Assembly: GCA_965205735.1 (NCBI GenBank)
Contig: OZ242179.1
Span: 310,001-374,000, forward strand
Source: VXNE01 sp965205735
GTDB taxonomy: Bacteria; Pseudomonadota; Gammaproteobacteria; Pseudomonadales; Azotimanducaceae
Length of the DNA stretch: 64,000 nt
Reading direction: 5' to 3'
This document shows positions 16,605 to 25,665 of this stretch, one piece after another; within the stretch, counting starts at the first letter, position 1, and every line of letters starts with the position of its first letter. The notes under the pieces are model-generated. The model worked only from the letters and a program-made list of their open reading frames with translations. It was not told the origin of the DNA and made no database searches. Made by a program: the position numbers and the translations under genes.

Positions 16605-19600
16605 ATGACCATCGACAATGCCATTCGTGGTGGCCTGTTCGCGCCGGATTTCCTGACTGAACCGGAATCCATTGGCGAATTGCCCGAATGGGATGATCTC
16701 GACGCCGCTACCCTCGATAAAGTAGAGAGTCGGTTGCGCGCTATCTTCGAGGCGTTCCCCCACGAAAGTACGCCAAATGAGAGCCAAACCGAAGACGATC
16801 TGATCTGGAAGACTCTCTATTGTTTGGACTGGACCGCACACCTGCGCCAGCAAAACCTGAGCGGAGTGGGTCGCACGGATGTGCCTGACGGATTGCTGTT
16901 CATCGACGATGCCTCCAAGTCTCGAGCGGTCGGCATAGCGGAGGAGCGGGCGCGATATGCCATTGGCGCCGTAATGGTGGAGTCCAAACGCTGGCTTCGA
17001 CCTCTCGGCAGAACCTCTGAACGGACCGTGGCGCCGTCCACACAAATGCTTCGCTACCTGCGCCGTGCCGACGACTTGACGGAAGGCCGAATGCGCTGGG
17101 GCATCCTAACCAACGGCGCGCATTGGCGGCTTTACTATCAAGGCGCGGGTTCGGTCTCTGAAGGGTTCCTTGAGGTCGATGTGGCCGCCATGCTGGACAT
17201 CCCCGGACACAACGACGGGCTGTTCGCGCTGTCGAGCGATGAGCGTCGGCATTGCCTGAAGCTTTTTGTTCTCCTGTTCGGCCGCAAAGCGTTCCTCGCA
17301 GAACGCGCGGATGGCCTGACGCTGCATCGGCGCGCTCTCGCCGAGAGTCGACTCTACGAAGAGCGTGTCGCTACCAACATCTCGAACCTGGTTTTCAAAG
17401 AGGTTTTCCCCGGGTTGGTACGAGCTATCGCCGAAGAGGCGGCGAGCGCGCCCTTGAGCGAAGTGCGAGATGCGGCGCTGGTACTGTTATATCGGCTGTT
17501 GTTCCTGCTCTACGCTGAAGACCGCGCACTGTTGCCTGTGGGCGACCGGCGCTACGACAACATCGGTCTACGCCGCCGCGTGCGCCAGGATATCGGGCAG
17601 CGCAAGGAACAGGGGGAGATCTTCTCCGCCACGGCGACGAGCTACTACACGGCGCTCGACGATTTGAGTCGCGTGATCGATCAGGGAGATCCGGCCTTCG
17701 GCCTGCCCCCGTATAACGGTGGCCTGTTCGATACATCCCGCACGCCGCTTCTGGCACAAATCCGGCTGTCGAATCGCGTCATGGCGGACGTGATCGACGC
17801 ACTTTCCTTTGAGCAGCATCGGAGTGGACGTCGTTACATCAACTACCGAAGCCTTTCGGTGCAGCAACTCGGGTCCATTTACGAGCGCCTGCTGGAATTC
17901 GAGCCTGTCCACGAAGCTGGCGACATCCAGGTGCGACCAAATGTATTCGCTCGCAAAGGATCGGGGAGCTACTACACGCCGGAGGCACTTGTCCTGCTGA
18001 TCCTCCAGGAAACCGTAGGGCCGCTGGCCGACGCGAAGCTTGAGACTTTCCGCGCCAGAGTTTCGGAAATAGGTAGCGCTCTCGATGCAGCAACCCTCAC
18101 GCCCGACGTCTTGGCGGAATTGGCGCAGGTGGATCCCGCCCAAGGCCTGCTCGACCTTAAGGTCTGCGACCCGGCCATGGGCTCCGGCCACTTTCTGGTC
18201 AGCCTCGTGGATTTTCTGAGTGACCGCGTGATCAAGGCGCTGGATGAAGCCAATGGTGTGGAGGGCTACGTCTCGCCCTTGGCCGACCGCATCGAAGGCA
18301 TTCGCAACACGATTCTCGACAATGCGAAGCAAAACAAATGGACGCTGGACCCCGCACACCTCGACGACGACCAGATCGTCCGCCGCATGGTTCTGAAACG
18401 TTGTGTTTACGGCGTCGACAAGAATCCAATGGCGGTGGAACTCGCCAAGGTGTCCCTTTGGCTGCATACATTCACGGTGGGTGCACCGCTTTCCTTCCTC
18501 GATCACCATTTGCGCTGTGGCGACAGCCTTTTCGGGTCGTGGGTGCATCAAGGTTTGCAACGTGCCGAGGCGCAAGGCGGAAAACTGTTTCTTTCCGGTC
18601 CACTCTCTCGCGCCAAGGCGGCAGCGAATCCCATGCAGGAGATTGAGGTGCTGTCCGACGCTGAAGTGGCTGAAACGGCGCAGTCTGCGAAGCTGTTCGA
18701 CGACATCCACGCTGGGACGGCGCCGCTGGATGCCTTTCTTTCACTGCTGCATGCCTTCGATTGGCTGAAGCCCAACAGAGAGGACAGAGCTGCCATCGCC
18801 ACTTGGCTAATCGGCAACTACGGCGATCCCGTCGCTATCGCGATGGACCGAGAAGGGGTTGCGGGTGACGCGGCGGATGCGGCCACCTTCGCCGAACTTT
18901 TGGCTCAAGCTCGCAATGTCGACAAGGACGAGCGCTTCCTTAACTGGCAGGTCGCGTTTCCAGGCGTCTGGACGGATTGGGAGAACACAGACCGGCAGGG
19001 CGGCTTCGACGCCGTGATCGGCAACCCGCCCTGGGACCGCGTCAAGCTGCAACAGGTGGAGTGGTTCGCGTCCAGACGGCGTGAGATCGCCTTGGCGCAA
19101 CGCGCTTCTGATCGTAAGCGGATGATCCAGGCGCTGGAGGCTGCGGGGGATCCTCTCTTCGCGGACTTCCAACGCGCCAATGACCGTGCCGCCGTCGCGG
19201 CAAGCATGGCGCGGCAATGCGGCGAATATCCCTACCTCTCGCGCGGCGATGTGAATCTGTACTCGCTTTTTGTAGAGCGGGCGATGGCGTTAGTGCATTC
19301 CGACGGGGTGATTGGCCTGCTGACACCTTCCGGTATCGCCTCGGACAAGACTGCGGCGCCATTTTTCCGTTCCGTGGCGACCGCAGGGCGGTTGCGAGCG
19401 CTGTATGACTTCGAGAACAAGAAGGTGTTCTTTCCGGATGTGCACGCCTCTTTCAAGTTCTGCGTATTCGTGGCTGGTCGTCAGCGCCGCGCGCAACCGG
19501 CGAATTGCGCTTTCTATCTGCACAGTATCGACGAACTGAATGATGAAATCCGTTGCTTCCCGTTGGCGGCGGCGGACTTCGCTCGCGTTAATCCCAACAC

Positions 19601-20672
19601 CGCTACCGCGCCCATCTTCCGCAGTCGCCGCGATGCGGACCTGACCACGGCGATATACGAGCGTTTACCCGTGCTTGTTGATCGTTCGTCTGGGGAGGAA
19701 GTAAAGGCATGGCCGGTGAAATACACCACCATGTTCCACATGACCAACGACTCCCACCTGTTCCGTAATCGAGAAGAACTAGAAGAGCGGGAGGGTGCTT
19801 GGCCCATCGGCGGCAACTGCTTCGACAGCCCAAGCGGCAAGTGGCTGCCGCTTTATGTTGGCCGGATGATCCATCAGTTCGATCATCGAGCGGCATCGGT
19901 CAATGTAAACGAGGAGAACCTCCACAACCAGGCATTGAGCGGAGACATAAGTGCCGAACAAAAGGCCGATCCGGCTTTCGTACCAATCCCCCAGTACTGG
20001 GTGCCCGATAAAGCCGTGTCGTTTCCTAACGCTCTAGGATGGACTGTTGCGTTTCGGGACATCGCTCGCGCGACTGATTCCCGAACAATGATTGCGGCAG
20101 CAGTCCCATTCGTTGGATTGGGGAATACGGCACCTGCGATGTTTCCAGAAGACAGGGTCAACGACCCGCCGGACCGCGCTTTGCTGCTGGGGAACTTGGG
20201 TGCAGTGGTGCTTGATTTCGTGGTTCGTCAAAAGGCTCAGACTACGCATCTCAACTGGTACATCGTCGAGCAGTTCCCGATCGTTCCGCCATTGGCCTAC
20301 GATGAGGCCCGCTTCGGCCCCAAGACCGCCGCCGAGATCGTCCGGGAAGCCGTCCTCGAACTCACCTACACGGCCCACGACATGGCGCCGTTCGCCCGAG
20401 ACATGGGTTACGTTGATGGTGATGGCAAGGTCAAGCCTCCGTTCCCTTGGAACCAAGACCGCCGCCTGTATCTCCGTGCGAAACTCGACGCCGTGTTCTT
20501 CCATCTCTACGGTGTCACCGACCGGGACGACATCCGTTACGTCTACTCCACGTTCCCCATCGTGAAGCGCCAGGAGACTGCCGCCTACGACTGCTATCGA
20601 TCCCGAGACCTCTGCCTCGCCTGGGCGAATGCCCTTGCCGCCGGTCGCCCGGACGCAAATGTAAAGGGATGA
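16605..20672 (+). CDS. Type II restriction-modification fusion: PD-(D/E)XK nuclease and Eco57I-like N6-adenine methyltransferase
   Basis: The 1355-residue start is fixed by AGGAGG six nt before the ATG at 16605. The N-terminus has a likely nuclease site, Asp95 in DVPDGLLF and Glu126-x-Lys128 in VMVESKRW, spaced as in PD-(D/E)XK enzymes. SAM motif I, CDPAMGSGHFL, is near residue 520 and the catalytic NPPW near 806, so it is an amino-methyltransferase of the Eco57I/type IIG-IIL kind. The C-terminal third probably holds target recognition. It could cut and methylate alone. ATPase and DUF4276 genes follow after 109 nt. A BREX-type role is unlikely because no other BREX gene is here. Confidence 0.85.
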   Translation: MTIDNAIRGGLFAPDFLTEPESIGELPEWDDLDAATLDKVESRLRAIFEAFPHESTPNESQTEDDLIWKTLYCLDWTAHLRQQNLSGVGRTDVPDGLLFIDDASKSRAVGIAEERARYAIGAVMVESKRWLRPLGRTSERTVAPSTQMLRYLRRADDLTEGRMRWGILTNGAHWRLYYQGAGSVSEGFLEVDVAAMLDIPGHNDGLFALSSDERRHCLKLFVLLFGRKAFLAERADGLTLHRRALAESRLYEERVATNISNLVFKEVFPGLVRAIAEEAASAPLSEVRDAALVLLYRLLFLLYAEDRALLPVGDRRYDNIGLRRRVRQDIGQRKEQGEIFSATATSYYTALDDLSRVIDQGDPAFGLPPYNGGLFDTSRTPLLAQIRLSNRVMADVIDALSFEQHRSGRRYINYRSLSVQQLGSIYERLLEFEPVHEAGDIQVRPNVFARKGSGSYYTPEALVLLILQETVGPLADAKLETFRARVSEIGSALDAATLTPDVLAELAQVDPAQGLLDLKVCDPAMGSGHFLVSLVDFLSDRVIKALDEANGVEGYVSPLADRIEGIRNTILDNAKQNKWTLDPAHLDDDQIVRRMVLKRCVYGVDKNPMAVELAKVSLWLHTFTVGAPLSFLDHHLRCGDSLFGSWVHQGLQRAEAQGGKLFLSGPLSRAKAAANPMQEIEVLSDAEVAETAQSAKLFDDIHAGTAPLDAFLSLLHAFDWLKPNREDRAAIATWLIGNYGDPVAIAMDREGVAGDAADAATFAELLAQARNVDKDERFLNWQVAFPGVWTDWENTDRQGGFDAVIGNPPWDRVKLQQVEWFASRRREIALAQRASDRKRMIQALEAAGDPLFADFQRANDRAAVAASMARQCGEYPYLSRGDVNLYSLFVERAMALVHSDGVIGLLTPSGIASDKTAAPFFRSVATAGRLRALYDFENKKVFFPDVHASFKFCVFVAGRQRRAQPANCAFYLHSIDELNDEIRCFPLAAADFARVNPNTATAPIFRSRRDADLTTAIYERLPVLVDRSSGEEVKAWPVKYTTMFHMTNDSHLFRNREELEEREGAWPIGGNCFDSPSGKWLPLYVGRMIHQFDHRAASVNVNEENLHNQALSGDISAEQKADPAFVPIPQYWVPDKAVSFPNALGWTVAFRDIARATDSRTMIAAAVPFVGLGNTAPAMFPEDRVNDPPDRALLLGNLGAVVLDFVVRQKAQTTHLNWYIVEQFPIVPPLAYDEARFGPKTAAEIVREAVLELTYTAHDMAPFARDMGYVDGDGKVKPPFPWNQDRRLYLRAKLDAVFFHLYGVTDRDDIRYVYSTFPIVKRQETAAYDCYRSRDLCLAWANALAAGRPDANVKG

Positions 20673-20781
20673 CGCGCCAAACCTTTTGCCGATGGGTAAT
20701 CATCAGTAATCGCGGCAGGATCGAGAAGACATGAAGACGTGCGCCATAGACTAAGCGTGACGTAGGAACCGGGAGGACTGA

Positions 20782-21912
20782 ATGAACCGAATTGACGCCA
20801 TCCGCATTCGCGGCTTCAGGTCCCTGGCAGACGTCGAGCTTACCGGATTGCCGGATACTACTGTCCTGATCGGAGCCAACGGGTCCGGCAAATCCAACTT
20901 CATCCGATTCTTCGAGATGGTGAGTTGGATGCTCCGCGCGCGTCGGCTTGGGGAGTTCGTTGCTCGGCACGGGGGTGCTGGCGATCAGCTTTTTGGCGGC
21001 AGCAGACGCACAAACCGTTTGGAGGCCGAGTTGTCCCTGCGCACGGATGCTGGCAGAGACGACTATCGCTTCGTGCTTGCCCATGCGCATCCGGATCGGT
21101 TCGTTTTTGCCGAGGAGGCATTCCGGTCCAGCAGGCAGAACTTTCCCTTTCCAACCGAGGCGCAATGGCGACCACTCGGGGTCGGTCACGAGGAGGCGCG
21201 AATCGTAGAATCCGCACAAACCGGGCAGCGCGATAGCATCAATCGCAAGACCGCTTCGGTGGTCGTCGACCTGCTGCGAAACTGCGCGGCCTTTCAGTTT
21301 CACGACACGTCCGATAGTTCGAACTTCAAGAGATCTTGGGATGTCGGAGACAACAATAGCCTCCGCACGGATGGTGGCAATCTCGCTGCCGTTCTGTACC
21401 GGTTGGAACACGAGGATGTCGGGCGCTTCGAACAAATCTGTCGTCACATCAGCCGCATACTGCCTGTATTCGATCGCTTTCAGATCGAAGAAAGATACGG
21501 GAAAGTCATGCTGCGGTGGAAAATCCAAGGCGCGGAGGGAACTTTCGGAGCACACCTGACATCCGATGGTTCTTTGCGCTTTTTTGCTCTTGTGACGTTG
21601 TTGAACCTGCCGCCGGAAATGCTGCCGGATATCATCCTTTTGGATGAGCCGGAGCTTGGCCTGCATCCTGCCGCCATAGCGCTGGTTGGCAACATGATCA
21701 AGTCGCTTGCTACGGAAAGGCAGGTGATCGTCGCGACGCAGTCGCCACTGCTCGTGGACGTGTTCAGTCTGGATGAGATCGTCGTGATGGAGCTCTGCGA
21801 CGAACGCACGGAATTCCGCAGACTCGATGCGGACGCTTACCAAATCTGGCTCGATGACAGCTTCACAACGGGCGAACTGTGGCAAAAGAACCTCATCGGC
21901 GGGCGTCCGTGA
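20782..21912 (+). CDS. RecF/OLD-like AAA ATPase (AAA_21 type)
   Basis: The 376 residues form an ABC/SMC-type ATPase without a long coiled coil. They start RIRGFRSLADVEL, with Walker A GANGSGKSN at 31-39, a signature-like SDGSLRFF, Walker B ILLDEPELGLHP near 283, and an ATQSPLLVD switch. Such ATPases act with nucleases in defence (OLD, Gabija, PARIS). GGGAGG precedes the ATG by 5 nt. Its stop overlaps the next gene as GTGA, so the two products are probably made in fixed ratio and act together. Confidence 0.88.
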   Translation: MNRIDAIRIRGFRSLADVELTGLPDTTVLIGANGSGKSNFIRFFEMVSWMLRARRLGEFVARHGGAGDQLFGGSRRTNRLEAELSLRTDAGRDDYRFVLAHAHPDRFVFAEEAFRSSRQNFPFPTEAQWRPLGVGHEEARIVESAQTGQRDSINRKTASVVVDLLRNCAAFQFHDTSDSSNFKRSWDVGDNNSLRTDGGNLAAVLYRLEHEDVGRFEQICRHISRILPVFDRFQIEERYGKVMLRWKIQGAEGTFGAHLTSDGSLRFFALVTLLNLPPEMLPDIILLDEPELGLHPAAIALVGNMIKSLATERQVIVATQSPLLVDVFSLDEIVVMELCDERTEFRRLDADAYQIWLDDSFTTGELWQKNLIGGRP

Positions 21913-22550
21913 TCCGGCTGGCCATTACGGTGGAGGGCCGAACCGAGGAGGAATTCGTCAAGACAGTGCTCTTGGGTCATCTGCGACCCATGGCCGTTGA
22001 AATCCAACCAGTCCTGATAGGACGCGCGCGCAATGCAGATGAGGGCGGTGGCCACGTCACGGTAGCCCGATTGACATCCGACATGGCGAGGCTCTATTGG
22101 TTTTTCGATGCGGTAACTTCGCTGGTCGATTTCTACGGATTCCGCGACAAAGGGGGTAGAACCGTCCAGGAGTTGGAGACCCATCTGCATTGTGAGGTTG
22201 GCAACAGGATCGGTGGCAGTTGGAACGAAACGAAAGTGTTCCCATACGTTCAACAGTACGAGTTCGAGGGCCTGTTGTTTGCTGATGTCGGTGCTTTCGG
22301 CGGGCTAATTGACGTTCCAGAGGAGTCCGTCGCGGCGCTGAGGAGAATACGCCGCCAATTCCCGACTCCGGAGGACATCAACGACGACCCGAACACGGCA
22401 CCAAGCAAGCGCATTGCCGGTGCCATCCCAAGATACCGAAAATCCGTTCACGGACCCCAAGTCGCGGAGACAATGGGATTGGAGGCAATCCGAGTCGAAT
22501 GTCCGCGATTCAAAGAGTGGGTCTCCCGCCTGGAGTCGCTATCAGCCTGA
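21909..22550 (+). CDS. DUF4276 family protein (TOPRIM-like), partner of the ATPase
   Basis: From the GTG at 21909 this is a 213-residue protein. The opening ITVEGRTEEEF, the middle LVDFYGF near residue 70 and YEFEGLLFAD near 117 are DUF4276 landmarks; the acidic residues fit a TOPRIM-type metal site. In PARIS and OLD systems a TOPRIM protein or domain is the effector nuclease held by an ATPase, so this may be the toxic subunit. That function is inferred from fold and gene pairing, not shown. Confidence 0.8.
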   Translation: MIRLAITVEGRTEEEFVKTVLLGHLRPMAVEIQPVLIGRARNADEGGGHVTVARLTSDMARLYWFFDAVTSLVDFYGFRDKGGRTVQELETHLHCEVGNRIGGSWNETKVFPYVQQYEFEGLLFADVGAFGGLIDVPEESVAALRRIRRQFPTPEDINDDPNTAPSKRIAGAIPRYRKSVHGPQVAETMGLEAIRVECPRFKEWVSRLESLSA

Positions 22551-22591
22551 CCGGAACCCGGCTGGGCCTGTTCGGTGCGAGTGAACCCACG

Positions 22592-23245
22592 CTACTCGAA
22601 GCGCAGGCCCGTGACTTCCGCCAGTTCGGCAAGTGCCTGGTTTTCGTTCAGCACCTTGATCGTGTGCATTCCCATGGCGCGGGCGGGTTTGAGGTTGATG
22701 CCCAAGTCATCCAGAAACACGGCTCGTGCCGGCACGACGCCCAGTCGTTCGCATGCGATGCGGTAGATCGCGGGATCCGGTTTGCGAACTCCCTCAACGC
22801 TCGATTCCACAATGACCTCGAACAGTGACATCGCCTTCTCCATGAGCGCTGCGCGTTTCGAATCCTCCACAGCCGGTTGGCCGTCGCTGGTGGGTTTCAT
22901 GTTGTTCGTGATGGCGCCGACGCGGAAGTGCCCGTTGCAACTCCGCAAGGCTTCGATCATGCGGGGTCGAGGCGCGCCGCTCAGGATCTCGATCACCCGT
23001 TTGCCGTTCACCGGATGGCCGAGCGCGGCGGTTTCGGCGCGGAACAGGGCATCGAACGCATCGATATCGACCTGGTTCGACTCGAATTGCGCCCAGGCGT
23101 TGGTTTCCGGGTTCGTCGCGTTGATGCCGCGAATGAAATCGCGAGGGAGACCGTTCGCCGCTTCAAACCGGTTGAAGGCTTCGAATGGGCTCGCGGTCAG
23201 GACGCCGCCGATGTCCCACAGGACCGCTTCGATGCGTCGACGCAC
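22592..23245 (-). CDS. HAD-superfamily hydrolase
   Basis: From the GTG at 23245 the product is 217 residues. It starts RRRIEAVLWDIGGVL, with the nucleophile Asp but Gly-Gly where the second Asp of DxD usually stands, as in the YihX/epoxide-hydrolase-N/ACAD10 group. Motif II is in AITNNMKP, motif III lysine in GVRKPDPAIY and motif IV in AVFLDDLGINL. The frame stays open to 23560 but the extra N-terminus does not look like HAD sequence. It is a likely phosphatase of unknown substrate. Confidence 0.82.
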   Translation of the reverse strand: MRRRIEAVLWDIGGVLTASPFEAFNRFEAANGLPRDFIRGINATNPETNAWAQFESNQVDIDAFDALFRAETAALGHPVNGKRVIEILSGAPRPRMIEALRSCNGHFRVGAITNNMKPTSDGQPAVEDSKRAALMEKAMSLFEVIVESSVEGVRKPDPAIYRIACERLGVVPARAVFLDDLGINLKPARAMGMHTIKVLNENQALAELAEVTGLRFE

Positions 23246-23377
23246 AGGTCTCTTCCGGTTGTTCGGAGCGCTTGCGCGCCCGCGGTTTGGCTGGTCGGGC
23301 GTGACCTTATCATAGGGCGTCGAACCCTCGGCGCCGCAAGCGGCGCGGAAATACTTCGTAGATGAGGACAGTGCGAG

Positions 23378-24163
23378 ATGGACATACAGGACGGCGTAGC
23401 GATCATCACCGGCTCTTCTTCTGGCGTTGGTGCGGCCTGTGCGCGCCAGCTCGCGGAGAAGGGGTGCCATGTGGTCATCAATTTCGCCCATAACGAGGCT
23501 GGTGCAAGAGAGACGCAGGCGGCGTGCGAGGCATTCGGGGTCGAGACAACCGTAGTGCAAGCCGATGTTGCCGACGACGATGGCTGTCGATCATTGGCGC
23601 GGGCGGCGCTCGACAAGTGGGGGCGGATAGACGCCCTGGTCAACAACGCCGGCACCACGAAATTCAATGCCCACGACGATCTCGAGGGGTTGACCAAGGA
23701 AGATTTCCTGCGCATCTACGCGGTCAATACCGTGGGTGCCTACCAGGCGACGCGCGCGGTCGTCCCCGCAATGCGCACGGGTGGCCGCGGCAGCATCGTC
23801 AACGTCTCATCGACCGCGGGCGTGAACGGGGGTGGCAGTTCGGTCGCGTACGCGGCGTCCAAGGGCGCATTGATTACCATGACCCTGTCGCTCGCCCGCG
23901 CGCTGGGTCCGGAAATTCGTGTGAACGCTATCTGTCCCGGGTTCATTCAGGGCCGATGGCTCGAAAGCGGCATGGGCGCGGAACGCTATGCGGCGGCGAA
24001 GGCGTCCCTGGAGGCGAGCTCGCCGTTACGACTTACGGCGACCCCGGATACCGTGGCCGAAGCCATTCTCTACTTCATCGAAGGGGCGGACGTCGTGACA
24101 GGGGAGACATTGATCCTCGATGGAGGCGCGCGCCTCTCGCAGATCCAGCTCGCACGGCGGTAG
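23378..24163 (+). CDS. Short-chain dehydrogenase/reductase
   Basis: This 261-residue classical SDR has TGSSSGVGAACARQLAEKG for the cofactor, NNAGT, the catalytic Ser in VNVSST, and Tyr and Lys in AYAASKGAL. The end GETLILDGGARL is typical. It resembles FabG-like reductases, but it is outside the fab cluster and the substrate cannot be told. Its start is divergent from the HAD gene with a 132-nt spacer. Confidence 0.9.
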   Translation: MDIQDGVAIITGSSSGVGAACARQLAEKGCHVVINFAHNEAGARETQAACEAFGVETTVVQADVADDDGCRSLARAALDKWGRIDALVNNAGTTKFNAHDDLEGLTKEDFLRIYAVNTVGAYQATRAVVPAMRTGGRGSIVNVSSTAGVNGGGSSVAYAASKGALITMTLSLARALGPEIRVNAICPGFIQGRWLESGMGAERYAAAKASLEASSPLRLTATPDTVAEAILYFIEGADVVTGETLILDGGARLSQIQLARR

Positions 24164-24172
24164 CGCGGGCTC

Positions 24173-24269
24173 TCAACCGTCGCGGAGCCTTTCCGGCAGA
24201 CCGGTAGCGCGGGCCGTCCTCCGGCGTATCGCGGCGGCGACAGTGTCTTCTTCTGCGCGCACGGTCACC
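24173..24269 (-). pseudogene. Detached copy of the recD 3' end
   Basis: On the reverse strand this reads VTVRAEEDTVAAAIRR and ends ATGLPERLRDG, almost the same as the C-terminus of the intact RecD encoded 1.5 kb away (VTVRADEDTVAAAIRR ... ATGLPDRLQE). At the DNA level 24192-24269 matches 25682-25759 at 70 of 78 positions, including 31 identical bases in a row. It has a stop codon but no start and is fused to ATPase debris. Confidence 0.85.
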
Positions 24270-24271
24270 CT

Positions 24272-24470
24272 TTGGCGATCAGCCAAAGTACGCAGCAGCG
24301 GCGGGCAAACGGTGAATCTCATCGAGCACCACAAGGCCCTTGAGCGGGCGTAGTTCAAGAGCGGGGTTGGCCAGCCGGCGAGGTCGGCCGGGTTTTCCAG
24401 ATCGAACCAGTCAAGCAGGAGGCGTGTCGCCGAGCGTTGGTCGGCTTCCGCCTCTTTCAGCCCGAGTGTA
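24272..24470 (-). pseudogene. Relic of an AAA_14/DUF4143-type ATPase
   Basis: Reading the reverse strand across frames gives WFDLENPADLA, then RRLANPALELRPLKG and LVVLDEIHRLP, then LLRTLADR. This is the Walker-B region of the AAA_14 (DUF4143) ATPases. At least two frameshifts separate the pieces and both ends are missing. It is joined to the duplicated recD end near 24270. Confidence 0.65.
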
Positions 24471-24480
24471 GAATGCCGGC

Positions 24481-25539
24481 ATGGCCAGCAACGTACCTTG
24501 GCAGGGGTTTCCCGCTCGATCCCCGGACCGGATTCCTCCGATATTCGCCTTGCCCCGCATCCTGGACGCGTCGGTGGAGCAGGGTGCGGCATCGTTGCCC
24601 GCGTTGAAGTTCCCGGGCTGCGAACCCATGCGTCTGACGCACGAAGAGCTGGAGGTCTTTGACGGACGCCTGGAGCTTTGGGACGCGCGCGTGGAGACGG
24701 CATGGGCGATTCGCGAACCGACCAGCCCGGTCCATGAACGCCCGGGGCAAGCATTGTCCGCGTTGGCGGAGCGCATCGCCGCCGTGCGCGGTTCGCCGAT
24801 CACATGCTACGGCGCGATGGATCTGCTTCAGCGCGACGGAGACGGGCAACCCAGGCGGGTCATGCAGTCGGACCAGTCCGTGTACCTGCGGCCGAATCGG
24901 GCGGTCCTGCCCGGGCTTCGCGCCATGGTCGTCGGCGAGCACGACATCCCCGATGTGGTGCTGGAGGTGGACCACACGACGGATGTGCGCCGGGGCAAGC
25001 TATTGCAATACGAGGCGTGGGGATTCCCGGAGTTGTGGGTGGAGGTGCCGGACTGGGCGGCGTCGAGTCGTCCCCGAGGGCTGGTTCCCGGATTGACAGT
25101 CTATCGGCTGGGAGAAAACGGCTACGAGGTCGCCCCGGAGAGCCGGGTGTTTTCGGGCTGGGCGGCGGTCGAGATTCACGACGCGATGAACGAGACGACG
25201 CCGTCGGCACTCACCTGCGCGGTTCTGGAGCGGGTCGGGATGACCATGGGCGCGGAAGAGGGCACCGGTCCCGACGATGATCCGCTGCTTCGCTCTCAGC
25301 GACGAAAGGGGTACAACATCGGCCATGCCGAGGGCCACACCGCAGGTCGTGCGGCGCTGGCGTGCGGGATATTGCGATCTCGCGGCATTGAAATCTCACC
25401 GGGTCTTGCGGACACCCTGCCTGAAGGGCGCGCTTTCGCCGAGTCGCCTGATGCGGCGATCGCCGCCGCGGCCGTGGCCTCGGAGTCCGAAGCCGACTTC
25501 CTCCGGCGCATTCGCCAACTGGGTGATTCCAAGGAGTAG
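24481..25539 (+). CDS. Uma2-family restriction-endonuclease-like protein
   Basis: The 352 residues include a PD-(D/E)XK-like Uma2 fold: VVGEHDIPDVVLEVDHTT, then RRGKLLQYEAWGFPELW and VEVPD. The extra C-terminal part (about 270-352) is Ala-rich and predicted helical. Uma2 proteins are abundant in cyanobacteria and some symbionts, often near mobile DNA; their role is unsettled. The gene lies exactly between two copies of the recD 3' end, so it probably entered as part of an insertion. Confidence 0.8.
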   Translation: MASNVPWQGFPARSPDRIPPIFALPRILDASVEQGAASLPALKFPGCEPMRLTHEELEVFDGRLELWDARVETAWAIREPTSPVHERPGQALSALAERIAAVRGSPITCYGAMDLLQRDGDGQPRRVMQSDQSVYLRPNRAVLPGLRAMVVGEHDIPDVVLEVDHTTDVRRGKLLQYEAWGFPELWVEVPDWAASSRPRGLVPGLTVYRLGENGYEVAPESRVFSGWAAVEIHDAMNETTPSALTCAVLERVGMTMGAEEGTGPDDDPLLRSQRRKGYNIGHAEGHTAGRAALACGILRSRGIEISPGLADTLPEGRAFAESPDAAIAAAAVASESEADFLRRIRQLGDSKE

Positions 25540-25665
25540 GTTGGCGCCACGATTACGACCCTTCGGATGTGCCGCCTGTTGATGCGGGAACCGGCGTCGC
25601 CGGGATGAAGACCGCCACCTTGTGCATTCCATCCCTCGCTGGCGGTGATCGTCCTTGGTTTCAAA

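Noticed and set aside
16605..20672. BREX PglX
   Set aside because: Same methyltransferase superfamily, but it has a nuclease-like N-terminus and no brxA, brxB, brxC, pglZ or brxL nearby.
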